DNA from: Actinomycetota bacterium
GTDB taxonomy: Bacteria > Actinomycetota > Actinomycetes > Nanopelagicales > Nanopelagicaceae
Length of the DNA stretch: 18,054 nucleotides
Assembly: GCA_009702525.1 (NCBI GenBank)
Contig: WLHW01000017.1
Location: 1 to 18,054 of the forward strand
Direction of reading: 5' to 3'
Below the pieces are notes generated by a model. That model was not told the origin of the DNA, ran no database searches, and saw nothing but the letters and a program-made list of their open reading frames with translations. A program made the position numbers and the translations under genes. Of this stretch, positions 1-7,503 are shown piece by piece (the stretch's first letter is position 1; each line of letters opens with the position of its first letter).

Positions 1-741
1 GCCGATGAGCTTCATCAAGTTTTTAATTTTGATTTGTTAACTGCGCCTTTCGAAGCAGCTCACCTATTTGAAGTAATAAATCGCTCCATTGAGTTAAATG
101 CATCTGTACATGCGCTGCCAACGTGGGCGCTGAGTAACCACGACTCCCCTCGCGTTGCCTCGCGTCTTGGCGATGAATCTTCGCGCGCGCTAGCGCTTTT
201 TGTTTTAGCACTACCAGGCTCGAACTATATTTATGCGGGTCAAGAGTTGGGACTACCTGATGGTGAATTAAGCGATAGCGACCGCCAAGATCCTTCTTTC
301 GTTCGCTCTGGTGGGTTAGTTAAAGGCAGAGATGGCGCGCGCGTACCATTGCCATGGAGCGGTGATGCAACACCATTCGGATTTACTACAGGAACTCCTT
401 GGTTGCCGCTTTCACAAACATGGCACCAGCACACAGTTGAAAATCAGGAGAAAGATGCAGAAAGTATTCTTAATCTTTTTCGGCGCGCACTATCGATTCG
501 CCGTGACACGCTTCTAGGTAGTCAGACTATTCAATGGTTGGAGTCTCCTATTCATGGCGCTAAGAGTGCTTCAATTCTGGCCTATAAGCGTGGTCCAGTG
601 ACGGTTGTTATGAACGTATCGGACCATGCCCATGAGATTGAAATATTAGGAGATATCGTCCTAGCAAGCTTTGGTGAAAACCAAGAAAATTCCGCTAAAA
701 GACTTATACCGGCCCGTTCGTGCATCTGGATTGCTAACTAA
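1..741 (+). CDS. GH13 alpha-glucosidase, C-terminal part (5' end outside window)
   Basis: The frame is open from base 1 to a TAA at 739-741, giving 246 residues of a glycoside hydrolase family 13 enzyme. These enzymes release glucose from alpha-linked oligosaccharides such as maltose, isomaltose, sucrose or trehalose. Visible are the conserved region IV motif LSNHDSPR near residue 44, whose Asp is the transition-state stabilising residue, followed by YAGQELGLPDGE and the RDGARVPLPW loop typical of actinobacterial alpha-glucosidases and trehalose synthases. A C-terminal beta-sandwich region (roughly residues 180-246) ends in IPARSCIWIAN. The catalytic nucleophile and acid/base lie upstream of the window. 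The terC gene starts 17 bases later on the same strand. Substrate specificity cannot be read from this fragment. Confidence 0.9.
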   Translation, partial: ADELHQVFNFDLLTAPFEAAHLFEVINRSIELNASVHALPTWALSNHDSPRVASRLGDESSRALALFVLALPGSNYIYAGQELGLPDGELSDSDRQDPSFVRSGGLVKGRDGARVPLPWSGDATPFGFTTGTPWLPLSQTWHQHTVENQEKDAESILNLFRRALSIRRDTLLGSQTIQWLESPIHGAKSASILAYKRGPVTVVMNVSDHAHEIEILGDIVLASFGENQENSAKRLIPARSCIWIAN

Positions 742-758
742 CTGGCACAATACACTTC

Positions 759-1664
759 ATGGAATCAACGGCGACGTGGATCATTACAATCGGTGTTTTA
801 GCTACTGTAATTATCTTGGATTTACTTCTTGCGATACTTCGGCGCAATAAACCTACAACGATTTTTGAGGCTGCATTCTGGACGGTTTTCTATATCGGCA
901 CAGCAATCGCCTTTGGTGCACTTTTGCCGCACTGGACAAGCGAGCAAGGCCAAAAAGAGTTCTTTGCCGGTTGGTTAACGGAGTACGCACTCTCAGTCGA
1001 TAATATCTTCGTCTTCATAATTCTCTTGACGCATCTGAAAGTACAAAAAGAAAAGCAACAGCTAGTCCTTCTGCTAGGAATTATGCTAACAATTGGCATA
1101 CGTGGATTACTTATCCCGCTAGGTGCTGCATTAATTTCACGATTCTCAAGCATCTTTTTTCTCTTCGGCGCATTCCTCATATATACGGCCTATAAGTTAG
1201 CTGCAGAGAACGAAGAGGATGAGTGGAAAGAAGGCCGAGTCGTTGCTTCTTTAAAAGCTCGGGGCCTGAGCATATTTACAATTGCACTCATAGCTTTAGG
1301 TTTAACTAACTTGGTCTTTTCTTTGGACTCAATTCCAGCAATCTTTGGGCTCACCAAAGACCCTTATATTGTGACAACGGCTAATGTCTTTGCCTTAATG
1401 GGTCTTCGTCAGCTTTACTTTTTACTAGAAGGCTTGCTGGCCAGATTAATCTTTCTCTCCAAGGGGCTCTCATTTATTTTAGCTTTTATCGGCATAAAAA
1501 TGATCATGGAGGCTTTCCACGGAATTGGTATAGACGAGATAGCCGGCGTGCATATTCCTGAAATTAGCTTAGAGGTCAGCCTTGGGGTAATTGTTGCAAG
1601 TTTAGCGATTACAACAGTTGCCAGTTTAACTGCCACTCGTAAAGATGGAACTGCAATAGTTTAA
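759..1664 (+). CDS. TerC/Alx family integral membrane protein (metal ion exporter family)
   Basis: A 301-residue polytopic protein of the TerC family, whose characterised members (Alx, MeeF/MeeY types) export or balance Mn2+, some helping to metalate secreted proteins. Family signatures are TEYALSVDNIFVF (Asp81) and NLVFSLDSIPAIFGLTKDP (Asp190), acidic residues thought to bind metal within the membrane, plus Asp21 in the first helix. I count seven to nine hydrophobic segments, with a charged loop (EEDEWKEGR, residues 152-160) in the middle. The start ATG is 17 bases after the alpha-glucosidase stop. No Shine-Dalgarno is visible, but CACAAT lies 7 nt before the ATG, compatible with a leaderless transcript. 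The yybP-ykoY Mn riboswitch often found before such genes does not fit in this gap. The 3' end overlaps the convergent hpf gene by TTAA. Substrate is inferred only from the family. Confidence 0.9.
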   Translation: MESTATWIITIGVLATVIILDLLLAILRRNKPTTIFEAAFWTVFYIGTAIAFGALLPHWTSEQGQKEFFAGWLTEYALSVDNIFVFIILLTHLKVQKEKQQLVLLLGIMLTIGIRGLLIPLGAALISRFSSIFFLFGAFLIYTAYKLAAENEEDEWKEGRVVASLKARGLSIFTIALIALGLTNLVFSLDSIPAIFGLTKDPYIVTTANVFALMGLRQLYFLLEGLLARLIFLSKGLSFILAFIGIKMIMEAFHGIGIDEIAGVHIPEISLEVSLGVIVASLAITTVASLTATRKDGTAIV

Positions 1665-2002
1665 AGACTCTGCTTACGTGTTCTTAAAGTTTCTCGATCA
1701 AAATCTTTGCTTCGCTCATGGATTTTACGAATCTGAAATGCAAACGCCTTTGCGGCAGTATCAAAAGCAGCTAGATCATTGAACTCAGCTGCCTCAGATT
1801 TAATCAATGGCCCTGCACCATGTGTAGTCAAGATGACACGGTGAGAGTGGTTGCCCTGGCGAGGGTTAGTCTCATGAAGGATCTCAACTTCAACGCGATC
1901 TATTTCAACACTAAATCGCTCCATGCTATTGAGTTTCTCTTCTACAATTTCTCTAAAATCTTCGGCTAAATCTGCATTGCGTGTATGAATAAGGATCTTC
2001 AT
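1661..2002 (-). CDS. hpf: Ribosome hibernation promoting factor, single-domain (N-terminal domain only)
   Basis: 113 residues matching the S30AE/HPF N-terminal domain, which binds the 30S decoding site in stationary phase and blocks mRNA and tRNA binding. It begins MKILIHTRNADLAEDF, and VEVEILHETNPRQG corresponds to the beta-strand/loop region seen in actinobacterial long HPFs. Those proteins usually run to 200 or more residues, with a C-terminal dimerisation domain that makes 100S ribosomes. Here the frame stops after KQSL and the next bases belong to terC, so that domain is absent. The ATG is 2 nt after the TAA of the preceding small membrane protein gene, so translation is probably coupled. 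In other Actinobacteria hpf normally lies between comF and secA; here it is about 13 kb away. Assignment is good; whether it can dimerise ribosomes is doubtful. Confidence 0.85.
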   Translation of the reverse strand: MKILIHTRNADLAEDFREIVEEKLNSMERFSVEIDRVEVEILHETNPRQGNHSHRVILTTHGAGPLIKSEAAEFNDLAAFDTAAKAFAFQIRKIHERSKDFDRETLRTRKQSL

Positions 2003-2004
2003 AC

Positions 2005-2388
2005 TTAAAAGGGTACTGCTACTACCACCAATGTCGCTAGAGCTGCAATAAGAAAAGATTTGATAAGAATGTTCAATGCAGTCTTCCGATCGGCTGCACG
2101 GCTAGCAGGATCACTTACGCGTGAAATTTCACCTAACTTACCGAAATTGAAAGTACCCGCAAAACCATACGCTAAACAAAATTTGTGACGAGATTGAACA
2201 TAACCTACGGATGCAACTAAAAGTGGAAAGAAAATAGCTAACCGTGCTTCACGCGGAGCATTCATCGAAATCAATCCTATAAGTGAGCTCACTGATAAAA
2301 ATAATCCGACTAGCGCTACAAGTTGCCTTCTACGAACTTCACCACCACCAATATTGCAGGAACCTGGTTGGTATGTTGCCTCAGGCAT
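2005..2388 (-). CDS. Small conserved-looking membrane protein, three TM segments, function unknown
   Basis: I chose the ATG at 2386-2388, giving 127 residues beginning MPEATYQPGSCNIGGGEVRRRQ. This start overlaps the upstream gene's TGA by 8 bases, the usual arrangement for translational coupling. Two in-frame ATGs lie slightly upstream at 2398-2400 and 2404-2406. The protein has three hydrophobic segments: LVALVGLFLSVSSLIGLI, an AIFFPLLVASVGYV stretch, and the C-terminal LIKSFLIAALATLVVVAV. A cysteine in SCNIGGGEVRRRQ before the first segment, and KFCLAYGFAGTFNFG after the second, look like conserved family positions, but I do not recognise a named domain. Its gene sits 2 nt upstream of hpf, in the minus-strand run downstream of the cystathionine enzyme. 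Function not assigned. Confidence 0.7.
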   Translation of the reverse strand: MPEATYQPGSCNIGGGEVRRRQLVALVGLFLSVSSLIGLISMNAPREARLAIFFPLLVASVGYVQSRHKFCLAYGFAGTFNFGKLGEISRVSDPASRAADRKTALNILIKSFLIAALATLVVVAVPF

Positions 2389-2530
2389 CTTCAAACTCAT
2401 CTTCATCAATCCAAGCATTGGCAGTCGTATCTTCTTGATGCTCAATCCATGAGAGAAATGAACCAACTGCACGGAAGGCTAAAACTGCAACAGTGACTGC
2501 TGCAAATATTCGCCGAAATGCTTTAACCAT
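2381..2530 (-). CDS. 49-residue single-pass membrane protein, function unknown
   Basis: A short gene beginning MVKAFRRIFAAVTVAVLAFR. It has a basic N-terminus, one hydrophobic helix (about residues 8-27, ending FRAVGSFLSWI) and a very acidic tail ending in WIDEDEFEDA. A longer in-frame start at 2626 would run back into the cystathionine enzyme gene and adds an unlikely N-terminus. The ATG at 2530 has TATTTT exactly 6 nt upstream, the same leaderless-type spacing seen at several other genes here. The last 8 bases overlap the next membrane protein gene. The charge pattern predicts an N-in single-pass topology. The family is not recognised, but the tight packing with its neighbour argues that it is real. 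Confidence 0.6.
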   Translation of the reverse strand: MVKAFRRIFAAVTVAVLAFRAVGSFLSWIEHQEDTTANAWIDEDEFEDA

Positions 2531-2536
2531 AGGATA

Positions 2537-2542
2537 AAAATA
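2537..2542 (-). promoter_or_regulatory. Candidate -10 element for the two small membrane genes and hpf (leaderless type)
   Basis: Read on the minus strand, TATTTT is followed by TATCCT and then the ATG at 2530. It fits TAnnnT with 6 nt to the start codon, which would put the transcription start at or next to the ATG. No clear -35 box is visible. The prediction rests on position and the repeated pattern only. Confidence 0.4.
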
Positions 2543-2564
2543 CTCTCTATCGTCGAAATATTCT

Positions 2565-3626
2565 CTAGATAGAAGAGAGAGCGCTCTCGATGTCGTTCCA
2601 AATATCCTCAACATGTTCGCATCCAACGGATAAGCGAATCAGCTGCTCTGGAACACTCAGGCTCTCCATTGGCCATCTGCGACGGCGCTCCCATAAAGAT
2701 TCGACGCCACCAAGGCTCGTCGCGTGAGCGATCAAGCGAGATGAGTCACATACTTTCTGAGTTTCCTCTGCTGTTCCAGCTACTTCAAAAGAGATGATTG
2801 CCCCAAAGCCTGGGTAGCGTACGCGACTCACCTTTTTATGTCCGGAGAGTTTTTCTACAAGTTGCTTAGCATTTTCTTGAGATTTATTAAATCGCAATGG
2901 AAAAGTACGCAGACCTCGAAGAGCTAGCCAGGCCTCGAATGGTCCCGGAATGGATCCATTAAAACTACGAGAGTCTTGCAAACGCTTCAATAGCGCCTGA
3001 TCATTTGTAGATAGCGAGCCCATTAATACATCGCTATGCCCAGATAAAAACTTAGTCACTGAGTGCATAACAATATCGGCACCCATCGCTAAAGGATTCT
3101 GCACAAGTGGAGTCGCAAACGTGTTGTCAACGCCAACGCCAATTCCCAACTTCTTTGCCGCAGAGATAAGAGTTGGTAGATCGGCTACATCTAGACAGGG
3201 ATTAGTTGGAGATTCCAACCAAATAAAAGCAGCACCTTTCATCGCATTGATTACTTCATCGGTATTTACAACATCGACAAAGCGAACCTCTAAACGACCG
3301 CTTTCGTGAAACGAATTCAAAAGCGTCATAACTCCGCTATAACCTTGATTGGATGCAACTACTGGCGCACCGATGGGAAGAATTGAAAAAACCGCACTGA
3401 TCGCTGCCATTCCAGATGAAAAGGCTAGAGTCTGACCACCTTCGAGTTCACTAATTGCCGCTTCAAGTGCGGTCCAGGTGTGGTTGCCGTATCGCCCATA
3501 ACCAATTGGACCGCCCGAATGAAATGTCGAAGTTAAAACAATTGGAGGATTGAGTGCAGCATCTGGGGACATTTCAGGTCGCCCAGCAGTGACGGCAGTC
3601 GTTTCAATATGGCGCTCTTTACTCAT
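2565..3626 (-). CDS. Cystathionine gamma-lyase / gamma-synthase family PLP enzyme
   Basis: A 353-residue Cys/Met-metabolism PLP enzyme (fold type I). The cofactor lysine is Lys192 in HSVTKFLSGHSDVLMG, the ring-nitrogen Asp is Asp167 in VDNTFATP, and SSGMAAISAV (about 70-79) holds the phosphate-binding turn. Such enzymes join O-acyl-homoserine to cysteine, or split cystathionine to cysteine and 2-oxobutyrate. The sequence does not let me choose. It is shorter than the usual ~380 residues, mainly in the C-terminal domain around RVRYPGFGAIISFEVAG. The end SLGGVESLWERRRRW follows the actinobacterial pattern rather than the enterobacterial MetB one. The start codon lies 4 nt after the FAD oxidoreductase stop, so the two are almost certainly co-transcribed, with the C-S lyase gene further upstream. 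With a MalY-type lyase next door, a route from homoserine via cystathionine to homocysteine, or the reverse, is plausible. Confidence 0.88.
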   Translation of the reverse strand: MSKERHIETTAVTAGRPEMSPDAALNPPIVLTSTFHSGGPIGYGRYGNHTWTALEAAISELEGGQTLAFSSGMAAISAVFSILPIGAPVVASNQGYSGVMTLLNSFHESGRLEVRFVDVVNTDEVINAMKGAAFIWLESPTNPCLDVADLPTLISAAKKLGIGVGVDNTFATPLVQNPLAMGADIVMHSVTKFLSGHSDVLMGSLSTNDQALLKRLQDSRSFNGSIPGPFEAWLALRGLRTFPLRFNKSQENAKQLVEKLSGHKKVSRVRYPGFGAIISFEVAGTAEETQKVCDSSRLIAHATSLGGVESLWERRRRWPMESLSVPEQLIRLSVGCEHVEDIWNDIESALSSI

Positions 3627-3630
3627 GTGC

Positions 3631-5154
3631 TTAGTCTAATTGTTTTGAAAGCACTGCCATCGCAGCATTGTGACCCGGAATTCCACTGACTCCACCACCC
3701 CTAATAGCGCCGGCACCACATATGAAAATCCGGGGATCATCGGTCTCAACCCCCCACGATGGCTCTGTTCCATCCTCCCTAAAGGGAAAATGCAGATCGC
3801 GATGGAAGATATTGCCTCGTGGCAGGCCGATGGCAGCTTCAATATCTAATGGAGTTTTTACTTCAATGCCAGCGATCAAATTTTCAATCGGCTCAACTAA
3901 ATATTCATTGAGAGATGCGAGTGCTGATTGGAGTCCAGCTTCACGGGCTGCATCATTGTCGCCATCAAACAAGTTCGCTGGAGTATGAAGACCAAAAAGC
4001 GTTAAAGTCTGAAAGCCCTGGTCTTGAAGTTCTTGGCTCAAGATTGAAGGATCCGTCAACGTATGGCAATACATTTCTAGCGGCATCACATGTGGCATTT
4101 CACCATTTTTTGCTGTTGTAAAAACATTTTCGAACTGAGTAAAGCTTTCATTTGCGTGAAAGGTTCCCGCGAAAGCTATACGTGGATCGATACCAGATTT
4201 AAGAACCGGCAACTGTTTAAGTAAAATATTAATTTTTATCTGAGATCCCTCAAGAGATTCCGGTGCGAGCATTCCACGTAACTTGGCCAAAGTTTGGGGA
4301 GCGACATTGGAGAGTACATACTTCGCTTTTATCTCATCGCCCGCAGAAGTTTTAACTAGAACTCCTGAAGCATTACTACTAATACTTGTAACGCGACAAT
4401 TTACTTCTATAGATACCCCAGCTTCGCGTACTACTCGCTCGAGTTCACTGACTAGCTTTCCCATTCCACCTTTAGGAACTTTCCACTCCCCCGTGCCATT
4501 TCCCATCAAGTGATACAAAAAGCAGATATTTGCCTGTAAATCAAAGGCTGAAGCAAAAGTTCCAATTAAAGCGTCAGTGAGCACCACTCCTTGAACAAGG
4601 TCATCGTTGAAATATCTTTGAATGACTTCGCCAATTGGTTTTTCAATCATAAAATCCCACGTATCTGGGAGGTCAACTAAATCTCTTAACTCATTACGCG
4701 TCATTAAAGGTTTCAATAGAGTTGGCGCAATTCTCTGAGCAAACTCAGCGATTAATCCATAAAACTCTTGCCAAGAAGCGGCTTCGTGGCCACTTGGATC
4801 AATTTTTCCAAAAGACTCCTCAGTCGCCTCATCCCAAAGACGAGAAACTAATAAGCCATCTTCGACTCCATTTCGCCTATACGGTGTGTAGCTTGATACA
4901 TCTCTTGAGATGCACTCAAAATCTAGCCCCAGGTCTTTGATGATTGCATCGGGCAGCAGTGATACTAAATATGAATAACGAGATAAGTTGGCATCGTATT
5001 CAGGAAACGTACGGACGCTGGCTGTAGCGCCACCGATTTCACTATTTGCTTCAAGGATACGAACGCTTTTGCCGGCTCTAGCTAAGTACGCTGCGGCAAC
5101 TAAACCATTATGTCCGCCGCCGACTATGACGACATCGCAATCTGGTTCGTGCAT
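3631..5154 (-). CDS. FAD-dependent oxidoreductase, phytoene-desaturase/PYROXD2-like
   Basis: A 507-residue flavoprotein with an N-terminal Rossmann dinucleotide site, VVIVGGGHNGLVAAAYLARA (residues 8-27), and the acidic ribose-binding Glu35 in RILEANSEIGGAT. Near the C-terminus, IFICGAGAIRGGGVSGIPGH is the second FAD-contacting motif of the CrtI/amine-oxidase-like superfamily. This arrangement, with NG after the glycines, fits the COG1233 / PYROXD2-like branch rather than true carotenoid desaturases. Its ATG overlaps the upstream C-S lyase stop (TAATG), and its own stop is 4 nt before the cystathionine enzyme gene. It is therefore the middle gene of a tight three-gene set. No carotenoid genes are nearby. 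The substrate is unknown; an amino-acid- or thioether-linked oxidation is only a guess from context. Confidence 0.85.
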   Translation of the reverse strand: MHEPDCDVVIVGGGHNGLVAAAYLARAGKSVRILEANSEIGGATASVRTFPEYDANLSRYSYLVSLLPDAIIKDLGLDFECISRDVSSYTPYRRNGVEDGLLVSRLWDEATEESFGKIDPSGHEAASWQEFYGLIAEFAQRIAPTLLKPLMTRNELRDLVDLPDTWDFMIEKPIGEVIQRYFNDDLVQGVVLTDALIGTFASAFDLQANICFLYHLMGNGTGEWKVPKGGMGKLVSELERVVREAGVSIEVNCRVTSISSNASGVLVKTSAGDEIKAKYVLSNVAPQTLAKLRGMLAPESLEGSQIKINILLKQLPVLKSGIDPRIAFAGTFHANESFTQFENVFTTAKNGEMPHVMPLEMYCHTLTDPSILSQELQDQGFQTLTLFGLHTPANLFDGDNDAAREAGLQSALASLNEYLVEPIENLIAGIEVKTPLDIEAAIGLPRGNIFHRDLHFPFREDGTEPSWGVETDDPRIFICGAGAIRGGGVSGIPGHNAAMAVLSKQLD

Positions 5155-6323
5155 TAGAGAGTCCGGACAATCCGATCAATTGCCTCAGAAATAATTGCTG
5201 GGCTGGTAGCAAAATTCAATCGAACATACTGATGGCACTGTGCCCCATATGTGTGTCCAGGATTAAAAGCTACTCTGCCCTTTTCCAATAACGTCGCTGA
5301 TGGATCTACTCCGAGATTGAGTGATTCCAGATCTAGCCACGCTAAATAACTATTATGTGGAATGTGATATCGCACCGTCGGTATTTTTGAAGCCAATAGC
5401 TCTTTAATCAGGAATCGATTGTGATCCAACTGCTTTAAAACTGAATCAAGCCAGGTGCTACCTTCTGCAAAAGCCGACGCAGATGCGAAAGCTCCCAAAA
5501 TAGATGCACGAAAATGCACGGCCATTGGTAGCTGCTTCAATTTTTCATGTATTGCATCATTCTGCGAAACAATGATGGCGCACTTAAGACCTGCAATATT
5601 CCACCCTTTTGAGGCCGCAGTAACGGTTAGTCCGACTTCGCGCGCAGTTTCATTCAGCGACAAAAATGGAATAAAAGTGTTTTCTTTGAAAGTGAGAGGT
5701 GCATGAATTTCATCGCTGATTACTAAGACGCCATACTTCTTAGCCATCTCTGCAATACGAGTCAGTTCAGCTTTTGAATACACTCTGCCTAATGGATTGT
5801 GCGGTGAACACATTAAGTGAACTTTTAGGCCCGATGCATATGCTTTTTCGACCGCATCCCAATCGAGTTCCCAAGGATTCTGTGTATCGCTCTGTTCGCC
5901 AGTACGAGTAAAAGGAACATCGATGACTTGAAGATGCGTTTCATTTATCCAGTTATAGAAATTTTGGTAAACCGGCGAATTAATTAAAAGTGTGTCTCCT
6001 GGCTTAGTAAAAACACGTAAAACTTCTACAACGGCAACTCCAACATCTGCTGCAACTCGAACTTGAGAAGTATCTACATCCCAACCCCAGCGCTGTGAAG
6101 CAAACTTTGCAAAGCCTTCAGGGAGCTCAGGTACTGCGCCTAAATAACCTAAATCTGAGTGCGAGACCATTTCAAGTAGCGTCTTTTTAATTGGCTCAGC
6201 AATAGGGAAATCCATTTCCGCTACCGGGAGTGGCAGAACATCTCTGTCGAAGCCACGCCACTTTTCAGAGTGGTGGGTGAGCAGTTGCGCTAGATCAGGT
6301 GCGGCTACATTGGCGTCAGTCAT
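5154..6323 (-). CDS. MalY/PatB-type PLP aminotransferase / cystathionine beta-lyase
   Basis: 389 residues from the chosen ATG at 6321-6323 (MTDANVAAPDLAQ). An in-frame ATG at 6480-6482 exists, but it would overlap the lacI coding end by about 120 bases and adds a non-family N-terminus. Motifs: LPVAEMDFP near residue 32, typical of MalY/PatB; CSPHNPLGRVY around 172-182; SDEIHAPL with Asp204 holding the PLP ring nitrogen; and AASKGWNIAGLK with Lys239 as the Schiff-base lysine. The family splits cystathionine or cysteine S-conjugates (beta-elimination) and belongs to fold type I. The start is 38 nt after the lacI stop and is preceded by TAATCT at 7 nt. The stop overlaps the next start as TAATG. 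The adjoining cystathionine gamma-type enzyme supports a methionine/cysteine interconversion role; a pure aminotransferase role cannot be excluded. Confidence 0.87.
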   Translation of the reverse strand: MTDANVAAPDLAQLLTHHSEKWRGFDRDVLPLPVAEMDFPIAEPIKKTLLEMVSHSDLGYLGAVPELPEGFAKFASQRWGWDVDTSQVRVAADVGVAVVEVLRVFTKPGDTLLINSPVYQNFYNWINETHLQVIDVPFTRTGEQSDTQNPWELDWDAVEKAYASGLKVHLMCSPHNPLGRVYSKAELTRIAEMAKKYGVLVISDEIHAPLTFKENTFIPFLSLNETAREVGLTVTAASKGWNIAGLKCAIIVSQNDAIHEKLKQLPMAVHFRASILGAFASASAFAEGSTWLDSVLKQLDHNRFLIKELLASKIPTVRYHIPHNSYLAWLDLESLNLGVDPSATLLEKGRVAFNPGHTYGAQCHQYVRLNFATSPAIISEAIDRIVRTL

Positions 6324-6330
6324 GGCGGAG

Positions 6331-6336
6331 AGATTA
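6331..6336 (-). promoter_or_regulatory. Candidate -10 element for the C-S lyase operon
   Basis: On the minus strand TAATCT is followed by CTCCGCC and then the ATG at 6323. The hexamer fits TAnnnT, the 7-nt spacing fits leaderless transcription, and no Shine-Dalgarno is visible before this start. It lies in the 38-nt gap after lacI, so the operon could be expressed on its own or by read-through from lacI. Confidence 0.4.
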
Positions 6337-6361
6337 CCCTGCCTTGGCCCATTTTGCTGTT

Positions 6362-7381
6362 CTAGAGCCCTTGCTCGGCGACGGATAAGCGCCTGGTGGT
6401 ATTTCTTACAACTAGCGTTGTTGGTAGCACAAGGGATGGTGCGACAACGTTTGGTTTTCTCAGCCGCTCCATAATCGACCATGCGGCCATTTCGCCCATC
6501 AACTGAACTGGCTGTTCTATCGTTGTCAGTTCAGAAAATTCGGACATCTCATGACCATCAAAACCAACAATCGACATATCATCCGGGGTTTTTAGTCCAT
6601 GCCGACGCAGAGCTTGCATTGCACCCATTGCCATTTCATCTGACTCGCAAAAAATAGCTGTAGGTCTATTTGGTCTGGCTAATAAATCATCCATAGCGCG
6701 TGATGCGGTGTGCATCGTAAAATCCCCATGAACTTCGCGTGATGGCAGCCATTCAAGTCCATTTTCTGCCAAGACCGACATAAAGCCCTTACGACGATCT
6801 TGTGGAACACTGAAATTAAATGGATCATCGGGACGCCCAGACATCAGCCCAATCTTCTTGTGTCCTTGGTTTACAAGGTGCTGTGTAGCTGTACGAGCCC
6901 CGCCAACATCGTCAATTTTAATACTGGCACACTCTGGATGCTCCATGCCAACAAGTGCAATTGGAATTCCAAGGCTCAGCATTGAATCAAACTCTTCTTC
7001 AGTCGGTGGTAGCGAAATCACAATTAACGCATCTACGCGGCCTTTAAGAAGCTGATGTTGGAATAAGCGTTCGCGACCCTTCATGGCACTGAAGTTATAA
7101 AGAAGTAAATCAAGGCCTGCTTCACGAAGGGCTTGTTCGGCGCCATTAATTACTTGCGAGAAATACCAGCGAGAAATATATGGCGCGACTACCCCAACGC
7201 TGTTGGTTCGTCCTTGAGCTGCGTTGCTTCGAACTGGCGTTAATGGGTAATCCAATTTTTCGGCGGCGGCAATGATTTTAGATCGAGTCGCATCATTGAC
7301 ATGCTGAAGGCCCCGCAACGCGCGCGAAACTGTTGCAGTTGAGACTCCAGCCTCTTCTGCAACTTCTTTAATTCCAGCCAT
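6362..7381 (-). CDS. LacI/GalR family transcriptional regulator
   Basis: 339 residues from the ATG at 7379-7381 (MAGIKEVAEEAG). The N-terminal helix-turn-helix is IKEVAEEAGVSTATVSRALR (residues 4-23), followed by a hinge region near residues 45-60. A periplasmic-binding-protein-like ligand domain then starts at NSVGVVAPYISRWYFSQVI and includes KIGLMSGRPDDP and MSIVGFDGHEMSEF. A longer frame to 7483 would add a cysteine-rich, non-family N-terminus, and the chosen start has a good ribosome site (AGGGGTGG, 3 to 5 nt before ATG). The ligand is probably a sugar, as in most relatives, but no sugar transporter lies in the window; the GH13 gene about 6 kb away is a possible target. The upstream region holds tandem decamers and phased A-tracts. 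Whether it controls the downstream lyase operon is unknown. Confidence 0.9.
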   Translation of the reverse strand: MAGIKEVAEEAGVSTATVSRALRGLQHVNDATRSKIIAAAEKLDYPLTPVRSNAAQGRTNSVGVVAPYISRWYFSQVINGAEQALREAGLDLLLYNFSAMKGRERLFQHQLLKGRVDALIVISLPPTEEEFDSMLSLGIPIALVGMEHPECASIKIDDVGGARTATQHLVNQGHKKIGLMSGRPDDPFNFSVPQDRRKGFMSVLAENGLEWLPSREVHGDFTMHTASRAMDDLLARPNRPTAIFCESDEMAMGAMQALRRHGLKTPDDMSIVGFDGHEMSEFSELTTIEQPVQLMGEMAAWSIMERLRKPNVVAPSLVLPTTLVVRNTTRRLSVAEQGL

Positions 7382-7399
7382 TTCCACCCCTGATGTCGT

Positions 7400-7445
7400 A
7401 AAAAACTGCAAAAACCTGCAAAAACATCTGCAAGAAGTGTAAAAA
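7400..7445. repeat. Tandem CTGCAAAAAC decamers with helically phased A-tracts upstream of lacI
   Basis: CTGCAAAAAC occurs at 7406-7415 and 7416-7425, with a degenerate copy CTGCAAGAAG at 7428-7437. Runs of five to six A begin at 7400, 7410, 7420 and 7441, close to one or two helical turns apart. Such spacing is expected to bend DNA. The block lies in the 122-base divergent region between lacI and the DUF4389 gene, so it could be an operator array, an architectural site or both. The copies are direct, not the inverted CG-centred sites usual for LacI proteins. Confidence 0.7.
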
Positions 7446-7490
7446 TAGAGCACTAGGGATGCAAAAAGCAATAGCGGGCGCACATTCGGG

Positions 7491-7496
7491 TAAATT
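7491..7496 (+). promoter_or_regulatory. Candidate -10 element for the DUF4389 gene (leaderless type)
   Basis: TAAATT is followed by CACGCCT and the ATG at 7504. The TAnnnT shape and 7-nt spacing fit transcription starting at the start codon, and no Shine-Dalgarno precedes it. The 13 bases TCACGCCTATGAG across this start recur at the msrA start. Confidence 0.5.
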
Positions 7497-7503
7497 CACG
7501 CCT

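Noticed and set aside
742..758. A yybP-ykoY Mn riboswitch before the TerC gene
   Set aside because: The gap is 17 bases and the riboswitch needs around 100; upstream sequence is coding.
890..1180. Open frame antisense to the TerC gene
   Set aside because: It lies wholly within a clear gene on the other strand and shows no domain; it reads as a shadow.
6324..6482. Extended N-terminus of the C-S lyase
   Set aside because: It would overlap the lacI gene end by about 120 bases and adds a basic sequence not found in MalY/PatB proteins.
7382..7483. Extended LacI N-terminus (start near 7483)
   Set aside because: The added residues are Cys/Phe-rich and unlike the family; the HTH begins normally from the ATG at 7381, which has a ribosome site.
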